Shown here: positions 18,326-26,913 of the stretch, in pieces | How the letters are laid out: each line of letters starts with the position of its first letter | Position numbering within the stretch: position 1 is the stretch's first letter | From: Zipacnadum sp036504235 | GTDB lineage: Bacteria > Armatimonadota > Zipacnadia > Zipacnadales > Zipacnadaceae | Reading direction: 5' to 3' | Assembly: GCA_036504235.1 (NCBI GenBank) | Contig: DASXVN010000080.1 | Location: 1 to 64,000, forward strand | DNA length: 64,000 nucleotides | Translations under genes and position numbers: made by a program | Notes under the pieces: model-generated | Told to the model about the DNA's origin: nothing | Seen by the model: the letters and a program-made list of their open reading frames with translations, nothing else | Database searches by the model: none

Positions 18326-20229
18326 TATTTACCACCTTCCCGCAGCCACTGCAGGGTCTTAACTAGCATGCGATTCCAGGCGGGGGTGCGCCAAGCGGCG
18401 ATCTCGCCGCGCGCGGGCTCTCCGTGACAGGTGCCGAGCACGGTAGCCACGCGGCCCTCGCCGCAGTTGCCGATCACGAGCAACGGATAGCCCCCGGCTC
18501 GGAGCCAGACCACGGTATCGGGCTTGGGCTCCGCCACGTTCATCCAGAAGAAGCGGGCGGAGGCCGGCCAATTCTGCGGGGCCGCCGGGGTAATCCCCAG
18601 GTCGGGGTTGGCCCGCGCCAAGTCGTAGTTGCTCACCAGCTTGACCGGGAGGAGGCCCTCCAGCGCGGTGCCGCGCCACTGGCCCGCGCCGTAGGTGAGC
18701 ATCCCGCCGAGGGTGAGTACGCCGCCGCCGTGGCGGGCGAAGTCGGCCACCATCTCGTTGGCGTAGTCGGGACCGGCCGGCATATCGGAGAGCACCAGCA
18801 GATCGTAGCCGAGCAGGGTGTCGTAGGTCGCTGGGAAGAAGCCCCAGCCGTCGGCCTTGACGATCTCGGCCTCGGGGTCGAGGTCGCGGATCGCGCGCTC
18901 CACGCGGTAGTGCTGGGTCCAGATGCCGTACATCAGGAGGACGCGCAGGTGCGCGTTGTGGGGGCGCGTCCAGGTGTCGGGCTTGAGGAAGGTCTTTACC
19001 TTCTGGGGTTGCGCCAGGGGGTACTCGGGCGCGCTGGGCGCTCCCTGAATCCCCGCGCTGGCGAAGCTCCCCTCATAGAGGTACTCGTACTTCTCGCTCC
19101 ACCCGGCCCCGGCGATCTCCACGCGGAAGACCAACGGCTCGGTCTGGGGCTTGGGCCAGGTCAGCGGGGCGTCCACCGGCGCGAGGCCCACGTCCTTGAG
19201 GGCGACCTCCGGCAGCGCGGCCTCCTGCTTGCTGCGCACCCCGTAGACCCTGGTGCGGATCGTGACCGCGCCCAGGGGCGCGGCGGTGCCGCAAAGCTGG
19301 TGCTTGAGAGCCAGCCCGCCGCCCTCGGACTTGACGTCGAGGTTGGCGATCAGCTTGCGGTCGGCGTAGGTGAAGCCGCGGAAGCCGTTGACCGGCACGA
19401 CCCAGTATTGCGTGGTCCAGGCCTTGTTCGGCGGGACCGGCACCTTGTCCATGAACCACTCGGTGGTATAGCTGCCCGCACAGTTGTAGAGGATGTCGAG
19501 ATAGTTGTAGTCCATCAGGAAGACCGCGCCCTCGTTGCTCTTGCGGTCTCGCCCGGCGGACCAACCCGCGACCGGCTGCTTAACCCAGTCCTGGGCGTAA
19601 TCATCCACGGTCTTCGGGAACTTGACCATGCCGGTATCGTCCATGCCGTCCAGACTGATGCCGGCCACGCCGGGGCGGTAGTACTCGTCATACAGCCGCT
19701 GGCCGCCGAAGGCGAAGCACTGCTGAATCCACATGGCCACGTTCTTGCCCTCAGCAGTGGGGTTAGTGAAGCTGTTGGTGACCTCCACCTCGCGATGGCC
19801 GGGGCGCAGGACGATCTTCTTCTCCACGCGCAGGCCTCGCGTCAGGGGGTCAGTGCCGGAGGGGACCGTCCACAGCCGAATAGTCTGGCTGCCGTCCGCG
19901 CCGGGCTCCAGGGCGTACTCGTACTTGGCGCTCATCAACTCGCCGGGCCAGTACTGGTGGGCGAAGTGGTCCTCAAAGAGGCCGCCGTTGTCGCCGTCGT
20001 AGACCCACTCGCGCTGGTTGGCCTTGAGGAAGAAGGAGGAACAGCGGCCGCCGCGGGCGGGGTCGAAGGTGAGACGGTACAGGTCGTTTTCGATCACGGG
20101 CAGGGGGGAAGCGGCCACGGGGTCCGCGGCCCAGGCGGACCCGGCGGGGCCGCGATCGACAGCGGAAAGACCCAGGGTCACCCCCAGGGCCAGGACGAGG
20201 GCCAGAGTCGGCATGCGCAGGGTGAGCAA
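18325..20229 (-). CDS. Secreted mutarotase-like + GATase-like protein (634 aa)
   Basis: First gene of the minus operon. I place the start at TTG 20229, because AGGAGG lies exactly 7 bases upstream; an ATG further upstream (20280) has no ribosome binding site and would spoil the signal peptide. Residues about 40-290 form a galactose-mutarotase-like supersandwich (NDLYRLTFDPARGGR, EDHFAHQYWPGE, VEVTNSFTN). Residues about 400-634 form a GATase/flavodoxin-like domain (FARHGGGVLTLGGMLTYG, CGEGRVATVLGTCHGEP). Close paralogue of the protein at 52591. The mutarotase-like domain lacks an obvious catalytic His/Glu set I could assign, so it may bind sugar rather than epimerise it. The 1-base overlap with the glycosidase implies coupled synthesis. 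Confidence 0.86.
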   Translation of the reverse strand: MLTLRMPTLALVLALGVTLGLSAVDRGPAGSAWAADPVAASPLPVIENDLYRLTFDPARGGRCSSFFLKANQREWVYDGDNGGLFEDHFAHQYWPGELMSAKYEYALEPGADGSQTIRLWTVPSGTDPLTRGLRVEKKIVLRPGHREVEVTNSFTNPTAEGKNVAMWIQQCFAFGGQRLYDEYYRPGVAGISLDGMDDTGMVKFPKTVDDYAQDWVKQPVAGWSAGRDRKSNEGAVFLMDYNYLDILYNCAGSYTTEWFMDKVPVPPNKAWTTQYWVVPVNGFRGFTYADRKLIANLDVKSEGGGLALKHQLCGTAAPLGAVTIRTRVYGVRSKQEAALPEVALKDVGLAPVDAPLTWPKPQTEPLVFRVEIAGAGWSEKYEYLYEGSFASAGIQGAPSAPEYPLAQPQKVKTFLKPDTWTRPHNAHLRVLLMYGIWTQHYRVERAIRDLDPEAEIVKADGWGFFPATYDTLLGYDLLVLSDMPAGPDYANEMVADFARHGGGVLTLGGMLTYGAGQWRGTALEGLLPVKLVSNYDLARANPDLGITPAAPQNWPASARFFWMNVAEPKPDTVVWLRAGGYPLLVIGNCGEGRVATVLGTCHGEPARGEIAAWRTPAWNRMLVKTLQWLREGGK

Positions 20230-20586
20230 GCGATGACCTCCTCGCGTCTGATGTGAAACACTGCCCGACACGCCGGGCAAAGGCGGTATTCTCCGCGGGA
20301 GGAGTAGTCACCTTCGTGGGGGTTATTCGATTTAGAACTCCCGGAGGGGCCGAATACGAGGACGGCCTGCACCGCAGGCCGCCGCAAGTATCCGGCCCAC
20401 GGTTAGCGCTAAGCCCTGGGCCGGATACTTGCGGCGTTCGCTGCGCTCACGTCCTCGTATGCGGCCCCTCCGGGAAACGACCATCTCCCCCTACGGAGGA
20501 CTTTTCGCCCGCGTCTCGAAAACGCTCTCTTTGGCGACCTCGCCGGAGGTCGTCGTCCGCAACCTACTCGCCGCCAGGAGGCCGCT
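20230..20586. other. Divergent intergenic region with nested palindrome
   Basis: Separates the minus operon from a plus-strand URO-D gene. Holds TTATTCGATTTAG (20323-20335), the R3 palindrome (20341-20472), and about 110 bases before the next start with no further feature that I can support. Confidence 0.6.
20341..20472. repeat. R3 nested palindromic repeat, copy 1
   Basis: Outer arms CCGGAGGGGCCGAATACGAG and CTCGTATGCGGCCCCTCCGG enclose inner arms GCCGCAAGTATCCGGCCCA and GGGCCGGATACTTGCGGC around GGTTAGCGCTAAGCC. The second copy is at 60487-60623. No ORF inside; the single strand could fold into one long hairpin. Confidence 0.92.
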
Positions 20587-21846
20587 ATGCCCACTGCCAC
20601 CGCACTGCCCGCCGCGGAAGTCGCGATTGTCCAGGACCTTGCCCGCGAATACGCCGAGATCATTGCCGATCCGCGCCAGCAGGAGCGAACTGACCTGTGG
20701 AAGGCGCTCAACCGCATGGAGCCGGTGCGGCCGATGGTGCGCTGCTCCAACAGCGCCTGGGACCAGACCCTCGACGACAGCGTGTTCCAGTGCCGGGACC
20801 CCTTCTGCCGGCAGCAGGAGGACTTCTTTCGCTACCACCTGTACATGTGGCGGAATATCCAGGACGATTTCGTCTTTGACGATGCCGTCTACGTGCCCGT
20901 CGTGGTCCACAACACCGGCTGGGGCCTGGAGGCCGACCGGGTGCGGCCCGACCACGTCTTCGGCGCCGCGCATTTCGAGCCGGTGATCCGCCAGGAGAGC
21001 GATATCGAGAAGCTGCACCTCCCCGAGGTCACGGTGGACTGGGAGCAGACGCAGCGCGATTTGGAGCGGACGACGGAGCTCTACGACGGTCTGCTGCCCG
21101 TCAAGACGCGCGGGGTGGCCGGCTTTTGGTTCGCCATTTTCGACGATTACATCACCTGGCGCGGGCTGGGGGACGCCTTCGTGGACATGGTGGACCGCCC
21201 GCAGTGGCTGCACCGCGTGCTGGAACTGATGACCCAGGGGATGATCGCCCAGGTGGAGGCCCTGGAGGCCGCGGGGGCGCTGGCCCTGAACAACGGCGCC
21301 AACGGGACCCAGGCGGTCGGCCCGGGCGGACTGGCTTTCACCGACGAGCTACCGCAGGCGGACTTTGACGGCGTCCACGTGCGGCCCCGCGACATGTGGG
21401 CCCACGCGACCACGCAGATCTTCGCCGACGTCTCCCCCGCCATGCATGAGGAGTTCGCGCTGCAATACGAGGGGCGCTTCCTGTCGCGCTTTGGCCTGAC
21501 CAGCTACGGCTGCTGCGAGCCGCTGCACCGCAAGGTGGACCTGGTCTTCAAGTACATTCCGGAGCTGCGGCGGCTGTCCATGAGCCCGTGGGTGGATGTG
21601 GCGCAGGGCGCGGAGGCCCTGGGGCGGCGCGCGATCTTCAGCTACAAGCCGAATCCGGCGGTCTTTGCCGGCGACCGCTGGGACCCGGAATCCGTGCGGC
21701 GCAACCTGCGCGAGGTGCTGGAGATCACTCGGGGCTGCGTGGTGGAGGTCATCATGAAGGACCTGCACTCCTGCAACTACCAGCCGCAGCGGCTCACCGA
21801 GTGGACGCGGATCGCGATGGAGTTGGCCGAGGAGTTCGCGTACTAG
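20587..21846 (+). CDS. URO-D/MtaA-superfamily protein, CC motif (419 aa)
   Basis: Belongs to the uroporphyrinogen-decarboxylase-like barrel superfamily, which includes zinc-dependent corrinoid methyltransferases (MtaA, CmuA) as well as HemE. The ATG is preceded by GCCAGGAGGCCGCT. The barrel shows YITWRGLGDAFVDMVDRP and, where methyltransferases carry HxCGN, it has YGCCEP (Cys309, Cys310). At 419 aa it is longer than HemE (about 350), with an N-terminal extension. No HemE signature is visible and no corrinoid protein lies nearby, so the substrate is unknown. Cytoplasmic. One of five family members in this window. Confidence 0.82.
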   Translation: MPTATALPAAEVAIVQDLAREYAEIIADPRQQERTDLWKALNRMEPVRPMVRCSNSAWDQTLDDSVFQCRDPFCRQQEDFFRYHLYMWRNIQDDFVFDDAVYVPVVVHNTGWGLEADRVRPDHVFGAAHFEPVIRQESDIEKLHLPEVTVDWEQTQRDLERTTELYDGLLPVKTRGVAGFWFAIFDDYITWRGLGDAFVDMVDRPQWLHRVLELMTQGMIAQVEALEAAGALALNNGANGTQAVGPGGLAFTDELPQADFDGVHVRPRDMWAHATTQIFADVSPAMHEEFALQYEGRFLSRFGLTSYGCCEPLHRKVDLVFKYIPELRRLSMSPWVDVAQGAEALGRRAIFSYKPNPAVFAGDRWDPESVRRNLREVLEITRGCVVEVIMKDLHSCNYQPQRLTEWTRIAMELAEEFAY

Positions 21847-22030
21847 CAGCGAACGGCCCTCCCCCCCGGCCCGACGTAGCTTTAGCGGAGTCGGGTGAGA
21901 CGGCCGGCCTCACCCGGGCGGTGTGGCGCGGGCGGAGATTCCCGCGCGCACGCGGAAACTTCCGCCCCTACAACGGCAAAAAGGGCGAACGGCCGGCGGG
22001 GGACGTAGCCCCCGCCCTACATGCCTTTGC
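21847..22030. other. Convergent intergenic region with repeat fragments
   Basis: Contains CGACGTAGCTTTAGCGGAGTCGGG (21872-21896) and a single R1 arm GGCGGGGGACGTAGCCCCCGCCCTACA (21994-22021) ten bases past the stop of the next minus-strand gene. Confidence 0.6.
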
Positions 22031-25000
22031 CTAGTTCACCTTCACCCGCTTCTCCTCGCCCGGCGCCAGGGGCAGCGTCTGGGTCCAGCCGGCCAGCGGC
22101 CCGCCTGTGGAGCCCTTCACGTTCGCGGTCAGCGCCGCTTCGCCGGGGTTGTGGACTACCAGATCGAAACCCCCGTCAAAGCGCTGGATCGCGCGCAGCC
22201 AGACCGTCGGCTGGTCGCAGGTCGCCAGGCAGCCGAGGAACAGGTCGCCGGACTCCTTCTCCAGGTCCAGTTGCAGGTAGGCGGCGCCGTCCTGCGGATT
22301 GGGCTGCAGCGGCTCCAGCACCTGCCCGGCCACGCCGGCTCGCCACAGACCCGCCGTCCAGCGCGGGTTGAGGCCAAAAACGCGCGTGGGCGTGCGCATC
22401 CCCAGGTAGGCGCGGCTGAAGGTGCCCGCGAAGATACCGTCCTGTGCCTCCAGGTCCAGGAAGAGCGAGGTGCCCACGACCTTCCCCTGCCGGGGCGTCA
22501 CCGTGTAGGCGGGGCCGCGACCAGCCAGGTCCAGCGCGTCGGCGACCCGCACGTCCAGGCGGTCGGAGATCGGCCTCCCGCTCGGCCAGCGCATGACTAC
22601 GGACTGATAGGTCAGCGTGTCCCCCGCCGCGAACTGCTTGCCCGGCAGGCTATAGCCCATCTGCAGGGTCACGCGCTTGCCGTCGTTGTTCAGGCTGAAG
22701 CCCAGATCGTCGTCGAGGGCAAAGACCGTGATGTTGCCCATCGGCGCGGGCCAGCTTACGTAGCCGCCTCGCCCCGGTTTGACCACACTGGCCCCCAGGG
22801 AAACCACACCCGCCCGGGTGTAGACCTCGGGCAGCGGCAGGTTGTTGTTGAAGTAGGCCAGGCGCACATTGATCGGCTCGGTGGCGCTCAGGGTCGTGGC
22901 CTGCTTGAAGGTCATCACGCCGCGATTCCACTGGATGGCCGGCTCCTGCAGGCTGCGGTGGAACTCCACATCGTCATGCACCAGGGTGAAGACCGGCAGG
23001 TCGTGGTCCGCCGTATACGGGTACCAGCCATTGACCGTGGGCTGGTACTTGGGCACGTAGTCCTGCCAGGTGACGCTGCGCTCGGCGGTGAGCCGCTCAA
23101 ACATCACGTCGCGGTTGCCGTAGGGCATGGTCACCCGGGAGGTGTACCACTCGGTGTCGGGGGGCACATGCTTGCCGTCCGCGCCCACCAGCCGCGGGTC
23201 GCCCAGCAGGCCGACCGCGGGGGCGCTGGTATCGGTGCCCCAGGGGACGTAGCGCCACATGTCGTAGCCGCCGGTCGCCGGGCCGTCGATCCCCTGGAAG
23301 GAGCTCTTGACCCGCGTGCCGATCCCGAGCACGCCCACGTTACCCTCAGAATCGGTGCCCAGACCGTAGGGCAGAGCGTTCTCCAGGTCGCCGCACCAGA
23401 CGAACTCCAGCATCTTATCGTGGACCATAATACCGGTGGCCCGCGCCTCGCCGCCGTCCACGTCCACGACCTTCAGCCACAGGCCGCGCTGGCGGTCGTG
23501 CAGCTCGTCCACCACCACCGAGAACTCCTTGGTCAGGGGCCGGTACACGCGAATCGGCTCGTCGCCGCCCCACAGCTCCACCCGCGCAATCGGCTTGTCG
23601 CTATGCGCCTTGAGGAAGACCTCATAGCGATAGGTGCCGGGCAGGCCGCGCTGGCCCAGGGTGGTGCGGAACATGTTCACCGCCTGGAAACGGTCGATCA
23701 TCGGACCGGTGCTGGTGAAGATGCGCGGGTTGTTGCTGCACCCGGCCAGCCCGCCGGCGGAGTTGCCGTCGAAGTTGGGCAGCCCGTTGCCCAGCACGTA
23801 GGTCTGAGCGTCCGCGGCCAAGCCCGCGATCTGCGCCGGGTCGTCAATCATGTGCAGCGCCAGCGGCGTGGGATACTCGTAGCTGTCCACCAGCTCTTCC
23901 CAGGTCCGCCGGTTGTCCTCCTGCAGCTTGCCGCCCGAATACACGTACAGCGGCCAGCCGTAGGTGAGCCGGTAGTTCCAGAACTCCGTGGGATTCTGCT
24001 TGACGCTCGTGGGCAGGTTCACCGGCCAGCCCACGTCGCAGAACCAGGAGAGCTGGTCGCGCATCTTGTTGTTGGTGAGGCGCTCCGGATGCGGCGGATA
24101 CGCGAGATCGCCGGTGAAGCGCAGGAAGCGGTTGCCGATCCAGTCCTCGAATTCCTGGCCCGGAATGGCCACGAAGTTGGCGTCGGTGGCCGCCTTGCAG
24201 TCGGCCAGGAACTTGTCCCACTGCTCCTTGGTGAGGTTGAGGATGTCCTCGCGGAAAACCACGGCGCTATACCCCGCGGCCTGCGCGGCGGCTTTCCAGT
24301 CGGCGACGGTACCCTTGCCGCCGGAGAGGACGCTCTTGGCGCCGACGAGCAGCTTGTACGGCCGGTATTTGCCGAGTTCCCAGTCGCGCCACAGCTCCGG
24401 GGTGAGGCTGCCATGCCAGGCCACGGTCTGTTGCACCAAAGCCGGCGACACGTGCGTGGGGTCTTCCGCTTCCCAGTTGATAGGGGTATGGTTGCCCCAG
24501 TCCGGCTGCGGCTGGAACTGCGGCTGGCCGGTGTAGCCGCCAGGCTTGCCCGCCTTGGCCCCCGGCTCGGCCAGCCAGCGCAGGACGTTGAACAGCAGCG
24601 GCTGCCAATCCGACTTGCGCTGTCCATCGCCGCGCGCCTGCGGCACCTGGGCATAGACCGGCTTGCCCAGGTCAAACCAGAAGGTCGCCGGGCTGCCGGC
24701 AAAGACGGCTAGGCGCCCCTTGCCGACCTGGCGCACGGCCAGCAGCGGGAAGGGGCCCGCGGTAGGGGCCGCCTCCTTGACGCGCTGCACCATGACATCC
24801 GCCTTGTCGGCGGTGAGCGGGTACAGTTGCGCGCTGGCGGGGGTGCTGAGGAGAACCTGCCAGCTCTTGTCCACGGTCAGCGGCGACATGTGCGGCCCGC
24901 GGAAGGACAGGGGCAGGTAGAAGAGGTTGTTCACGTCGCTGGTCAGAGGGGACTTGGCTACATAGTCGGTCCACAGGAACTTGGGGGTCTGCCAGGGGAC

Positions 25001-25459
25001 CGCCGGAGGGTTCGCGTAGGTGTGCGCCGGGTCGTCCAACTCGCCCCACCGGTATTGCACGCCGTACTGCTTGAGCCACGCGTTGGTGGACTCCTGCATG
25101 GGGATGCCCTCCAGATACGTGTCCTGGAAGAGCAGCACCCCGCCGCCGGATTTCAGGTAGGCGTCCAGCACTTTGCCCACGTCCTCGGGCTTCTGGTCGG
25201 TGACCCAGCCGCCCAGGGAGGGCACAACGACCACGTTGAACTTCGCCAAGAGCTCGGCCGAGAGCTTGCCGGGGGCCCGCATCGCCTGCGGCGGGAAGCC
25301 CAGGGCAAAACCGCTGTCGGCCAGCAACTTGGCATAGGGAGGCGGCGGAGTAGGACCGGTGAAGGGGCTGCCGTCCTTCTGCAGGACACTAACCTGCGCC
25401 CCGGCGGTCAGCGGTAACAACAGCAGCAGTCCGAGCACCAACGCGGCGATCGTCTTCAT
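22031..25459 (-). CDS. Secreted GATase-like / PHP-like multidomain protein (1142 aa)
   Basis: ATG at 25459 after GAGGAGAAGCCG; signal peptide MKTIAALVLGLLLLLPLTAGA. Residues about 22-290 form a GATase/flavodoxin-like domain (LLAKFNVVVVPSLGGWV, KSGGGVLLFQDTYL, VGKGRLAVFAGSP). Residues about 340-600 resemble a PHP or CehA-type metal-dependent barrel (GTVADWKAAAQAAGYSAVVF, NFVAIPGQEFED). The HxH and DH metal motifs expected of an active PHP enzyme are not visible (the matching segments read VGAKS and REDI), so activity is doubtful. The rest (about 600-1142) is beta-rich, with mutarotase- or jelly-roll-like stretches (AGVVSLGASVVKPG). Function unknown; the architecture suggests an extracellular scaffold or glycan-binding protein related to the operon proteins nearby. 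Confidence 0.83.
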   Translation of the reverse strand: MKTIAALVLGLLLLLPLTAGAQVSVLQKDGSPFTGPTPPPPYAKLLADSGFALGFPPQAMRAPGKLSAELLAKFNVVVVPSLGGWVTDQKPEDVGKVLDAYLKSGGGVLLFQDTYLEGIPMQESTNAWLKQYGVQYRWGELDDPAHTYANPPAVPWQTPKFLWTDYVAKSPLTSDVNNLFYLPLSFRGPHMSPLTVDKSWQVLLSTPASAQLYPLTADKADVMVQRVKEAAPTAGPFPLLAVRQVGKGRLAVFAGSPATFWFDLGKPVYAQVPQARGDGQRKSDWQPLLFNVLRWLAEPGAKAGKPGGYTGQPQFQPQPDWGNHTPINWEAEDPTHVSPALVQQTVAWHGSLTPELWRDWELGKYRPYKLLVGAKSVLSGGKGTVADWKAAAQAAGYSAVVFREDILNLTKEQWDKFLADCKAATDANFVAIPGQEFEDWIGNRFLRFTGDLAYPPHPERLTNNKMRDQLSWFCDVGWPVNLPTSVKQNPTEFWNYRLTYGWPLYVYSGGKLQEDNRRTWEELVDSYEYPTPLALHMIDDPAQIAGLAADAQTYVLGNGLPNFDGNSAGGLAGCSNNPRIFTSTGPMIDRFQAVNMFRTTLGQRGLPGTYRYEVFLKAHSDKPIARVELWGGDEPIRVYRPLTKEFSVVVDELHDRQRGLWLKVVDVDGGEARATGIMVHDKMLEFVWCGDLENALPYGLGTDSEGNVGVLGIGTRVKSSFQGIDGPATGGYDMWRYVPWGTDTSAPAVGLLGDPRLVGADGKHVPPDTEWYTSRVTMPYGNRDVMFERLTAERSVTWQDYVPKYQPTVNGWYPYTADHDLPVFTLVHDDVEFHRSLQEPAIQWNRGVMTFKQATTLSATEPINVRLAYFNNNLPLPEVYTRAGVVSLGASVVKPGRGGYVSWPAPMGNITVFALDDDLGFSLNNDGKRVTLQMGYSLPGKQFAAGDTLTYQSVVMRWPSGRPISDRLDVRVADALDLAGRGPAYTVTPRQGKVVGTSLFLDLEAQDGIFAGTFSRAYLGMRTPTRVFGLNPRWTAGLWRAGVAGQVLEPLQPNPQDGAAYLQLDLEKESGDLFLGCLATCDQPTVWLRAIQRFDGGFDLVVHNPGEAALTANVKGSTGGPLAGWTQTLPLAPGEEKRVKVN

Positions 25460-25649
25460 CGGCTTCTCCTCATCCGACGAACTAGCGGCCCACTATTCGT
25501 TTAGGCGGTTTCCTCGGCGAATACGGGAGTTCCTTCCCCCTCTCCCCGCCCCTGTCCTCGTTTGCTGCCCAGTCCGCTGGGAGGTGCCGGCTCGGCGGCC
25601 GGCGAAAGTCCGCCTGCTTGTGCCACTTTGCCCGAGAGGAATCACCCCT
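25460..25649. promoter_or_regulatory. Divergent promoter region with inverted repeat TATTCG-N18-CGAATA
   Basis: Separates two divergent genes. It contains TATTCG (25494-25499) and CGAATA (25518-25523) as an inverted repeat, the first inside TATTCGTTTA. No convincing -35/-10 pair was found. Confidence 0.35.
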
Positions 25650-26714
25650 ATGCCTGCTGAGATGACTTCCCGCGAACGCGTCCTGACCGCCGCCCGCCGC
25701 GAGGCGCCCGACCGCATCCCCCGCCTGATCCCCATGCTGGGCGCGGTCGCCGAGCGCCTGCAAACGGAGCTGGGCGTCACGGACCTGCAGCCCTTCCTGC
25801 GTCCTGATTTCGCGGAACTGGGCCTCAGCCGCTCGGATCTGCAGACGGACTTCTCCCGCTACTTCACCCGCCCCGGCGTCACCTGGGACGAGTGGGGACG
25901 CGGGCGCATCTGGGACGATACCGGGCACTACGCGGAGTACCTGTACCCGCTAGAGAAAGCCGAGACCGTGGCGGAGATTGAGGCCTACCCCTGGCCCGAT
26001 CTTACCGAACCCTACCGCTGGGCCGGACTGACCGAGCGGGTCGCCGCCGCCCACGCCCAGGGTCTCGCCGTCAGCGGAATGCTCGCGGAGACGGTTTTCG
26101 AGGTCGCCTGGCAACTGCGCTCCATGATGGGCCTGTTCGGCGACATTCTTGCGGACGATCCCCGGGCCACGGTGCTGCTGGACAAGATCACCGACCGGCG
26201 CGAGTCCGTGGTGCGCGCCTATGCGCAAGCCGGCGTGGATATCATCCACATGGGCGACGACGTGGCCATGCAGGACCGCCTGCTGATGAGCCGCGACATG
26301 TTCAACACCTGGTTCCGGCCGCGCTTTGAGCGCATCATCCGCGCCGCCCGCACCGAGAATCCCGAGGTCATCATCAGCTACCACAGCGACGGGCGGATCA
26401 ACGATCTGATCCCGGACCTGCTGGAGGCCGGCGTGCAGATTCTCAACCCGGTGCAGCCCGAATGCGTGGATCACGCCTGGGTCAAGGCCACCTACGGCGA
26501 CCGGCTGGCCTTCTCCGGAGGGCTGGGCGTGCAGTCCGTCCTGCCCTTCGGCACGCCCGAGGAAGTCCGCGAGCACACCCGCGCGGCGATCCAGACCCTG
26601 GGCGCCGGCGGCGGCTATATCGTCGGCCCCTCCCACGTCCTGGAGCTGGACACGCCCATGGCCAATATCCGCGCAATGATGGCGGCCATCGAGGAATTCG
26701 GCGGGTACGACTGA
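25650..26714 (+). CDS. URO-D/MtaA-superfamily protein, HSDGR motif (354 aa)
   Basis: The ATG at 25650 follows GAGAGGAA; the open frame runs further upstream but only this start has a ribosome binding site and gives the standard MTSRERVLTAARRE opening. Length matches the URO-D superfamily. The opening ERVLTAARREAPDRIPR is typical, and IISYHSDGRINDLIPDLLEAG (His245, Asp247) occupies the place of the HxC zinc site of corrinoid methyltransferases, with Asp for Cys. The C-terminus GGYIVGPSHVLELDTPMANI is typical of the family. Probably a cytoplasmic enzyme of methyl transfer or decarboxylation of unknown substrate; not HemE. Confidence 0.86.
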   Translation: MPAEMTSRERVLTAARREAPDRIPRLIPMLGAVAERLQTELGVTDLQPFLRPDFAELGLSRSDLQTDFSRYFTRPGVTWDEWGRGRIWDDTGHYAEYLYPLEKAETVAEIEAYPWPDLTEPYRWAGLTERVAAAHAQGLAVSGMLAETVFEVAWQLRSMMGLFGDILADDPRATVLLDKITDRRESVVRAYAQAGVDIIHMGDDVAMQDRLLMSRDMFNTWFRPRFERIIRAARTENPEVIISYHSDGRINDLIPDLLEAGVQILNPVQPECVDHAWVKATYGDRLAFSGGLGVQSVLPFGTPEEVREHTRAAIQTLGAGGGYIVGPSHVLELDTPMANIRAMMAAIEEFGGYD

Positions 26715-26734
26715 GGGAGTGTTCTTGGTGGCCC

Positions 26735-26765
26735 CTCCCCAGTGGCACCGGCGTCTCGCCGGTGG
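26735..26765. repeat. R5 repeat copy
   Basis: AGTGGCACCGGCGTCTCGCCGGTGG, a short palindromic unit 20 bases after the URO-D stop; also near 2897 and 63319. Beyond it, GGGAGGGG arms at 26834-26856 form another small hairpin. Confidence 0.65.
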
Positions 26766-26876
26766 CCGTTTCCGGCAGGGGGTCCGCCGTTAGCCCAGCG
26801 GTCGCCGGGACCCACCCCCGGCGCTAACGCGCCGCCCCTCCCTAAACAGGGAGGGGCATTCGGAAACTACAACGGC

Positions 26877-26903
26877 CGGCGGGGGACGTAGCCCCCGCCC
26901 TAC
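26877..26903. repeat. R1 repeat, single arm
   Basis: CCGGCGGGGGACGTAGCCCCCGCCCTACA next to the stop of the minus-strand oxidoreductase gene; it is one half of the complete R1 palindrome. Confidence 0.8.
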
Positions 26904-26913
26904 AAACGTTCCC

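Noticed and set aside
20341..20472. R3 and other palindromes as CRISPR repeats
   Set aside because: Units are dispersed, not in regularly spaced arrays, and no cas gene is present.
21923..24712. 929-aa plus-strand open frame
   Set aside because: Antisense shadow of the 1142-aa secreted protein; no RBS and no recognisable domain.
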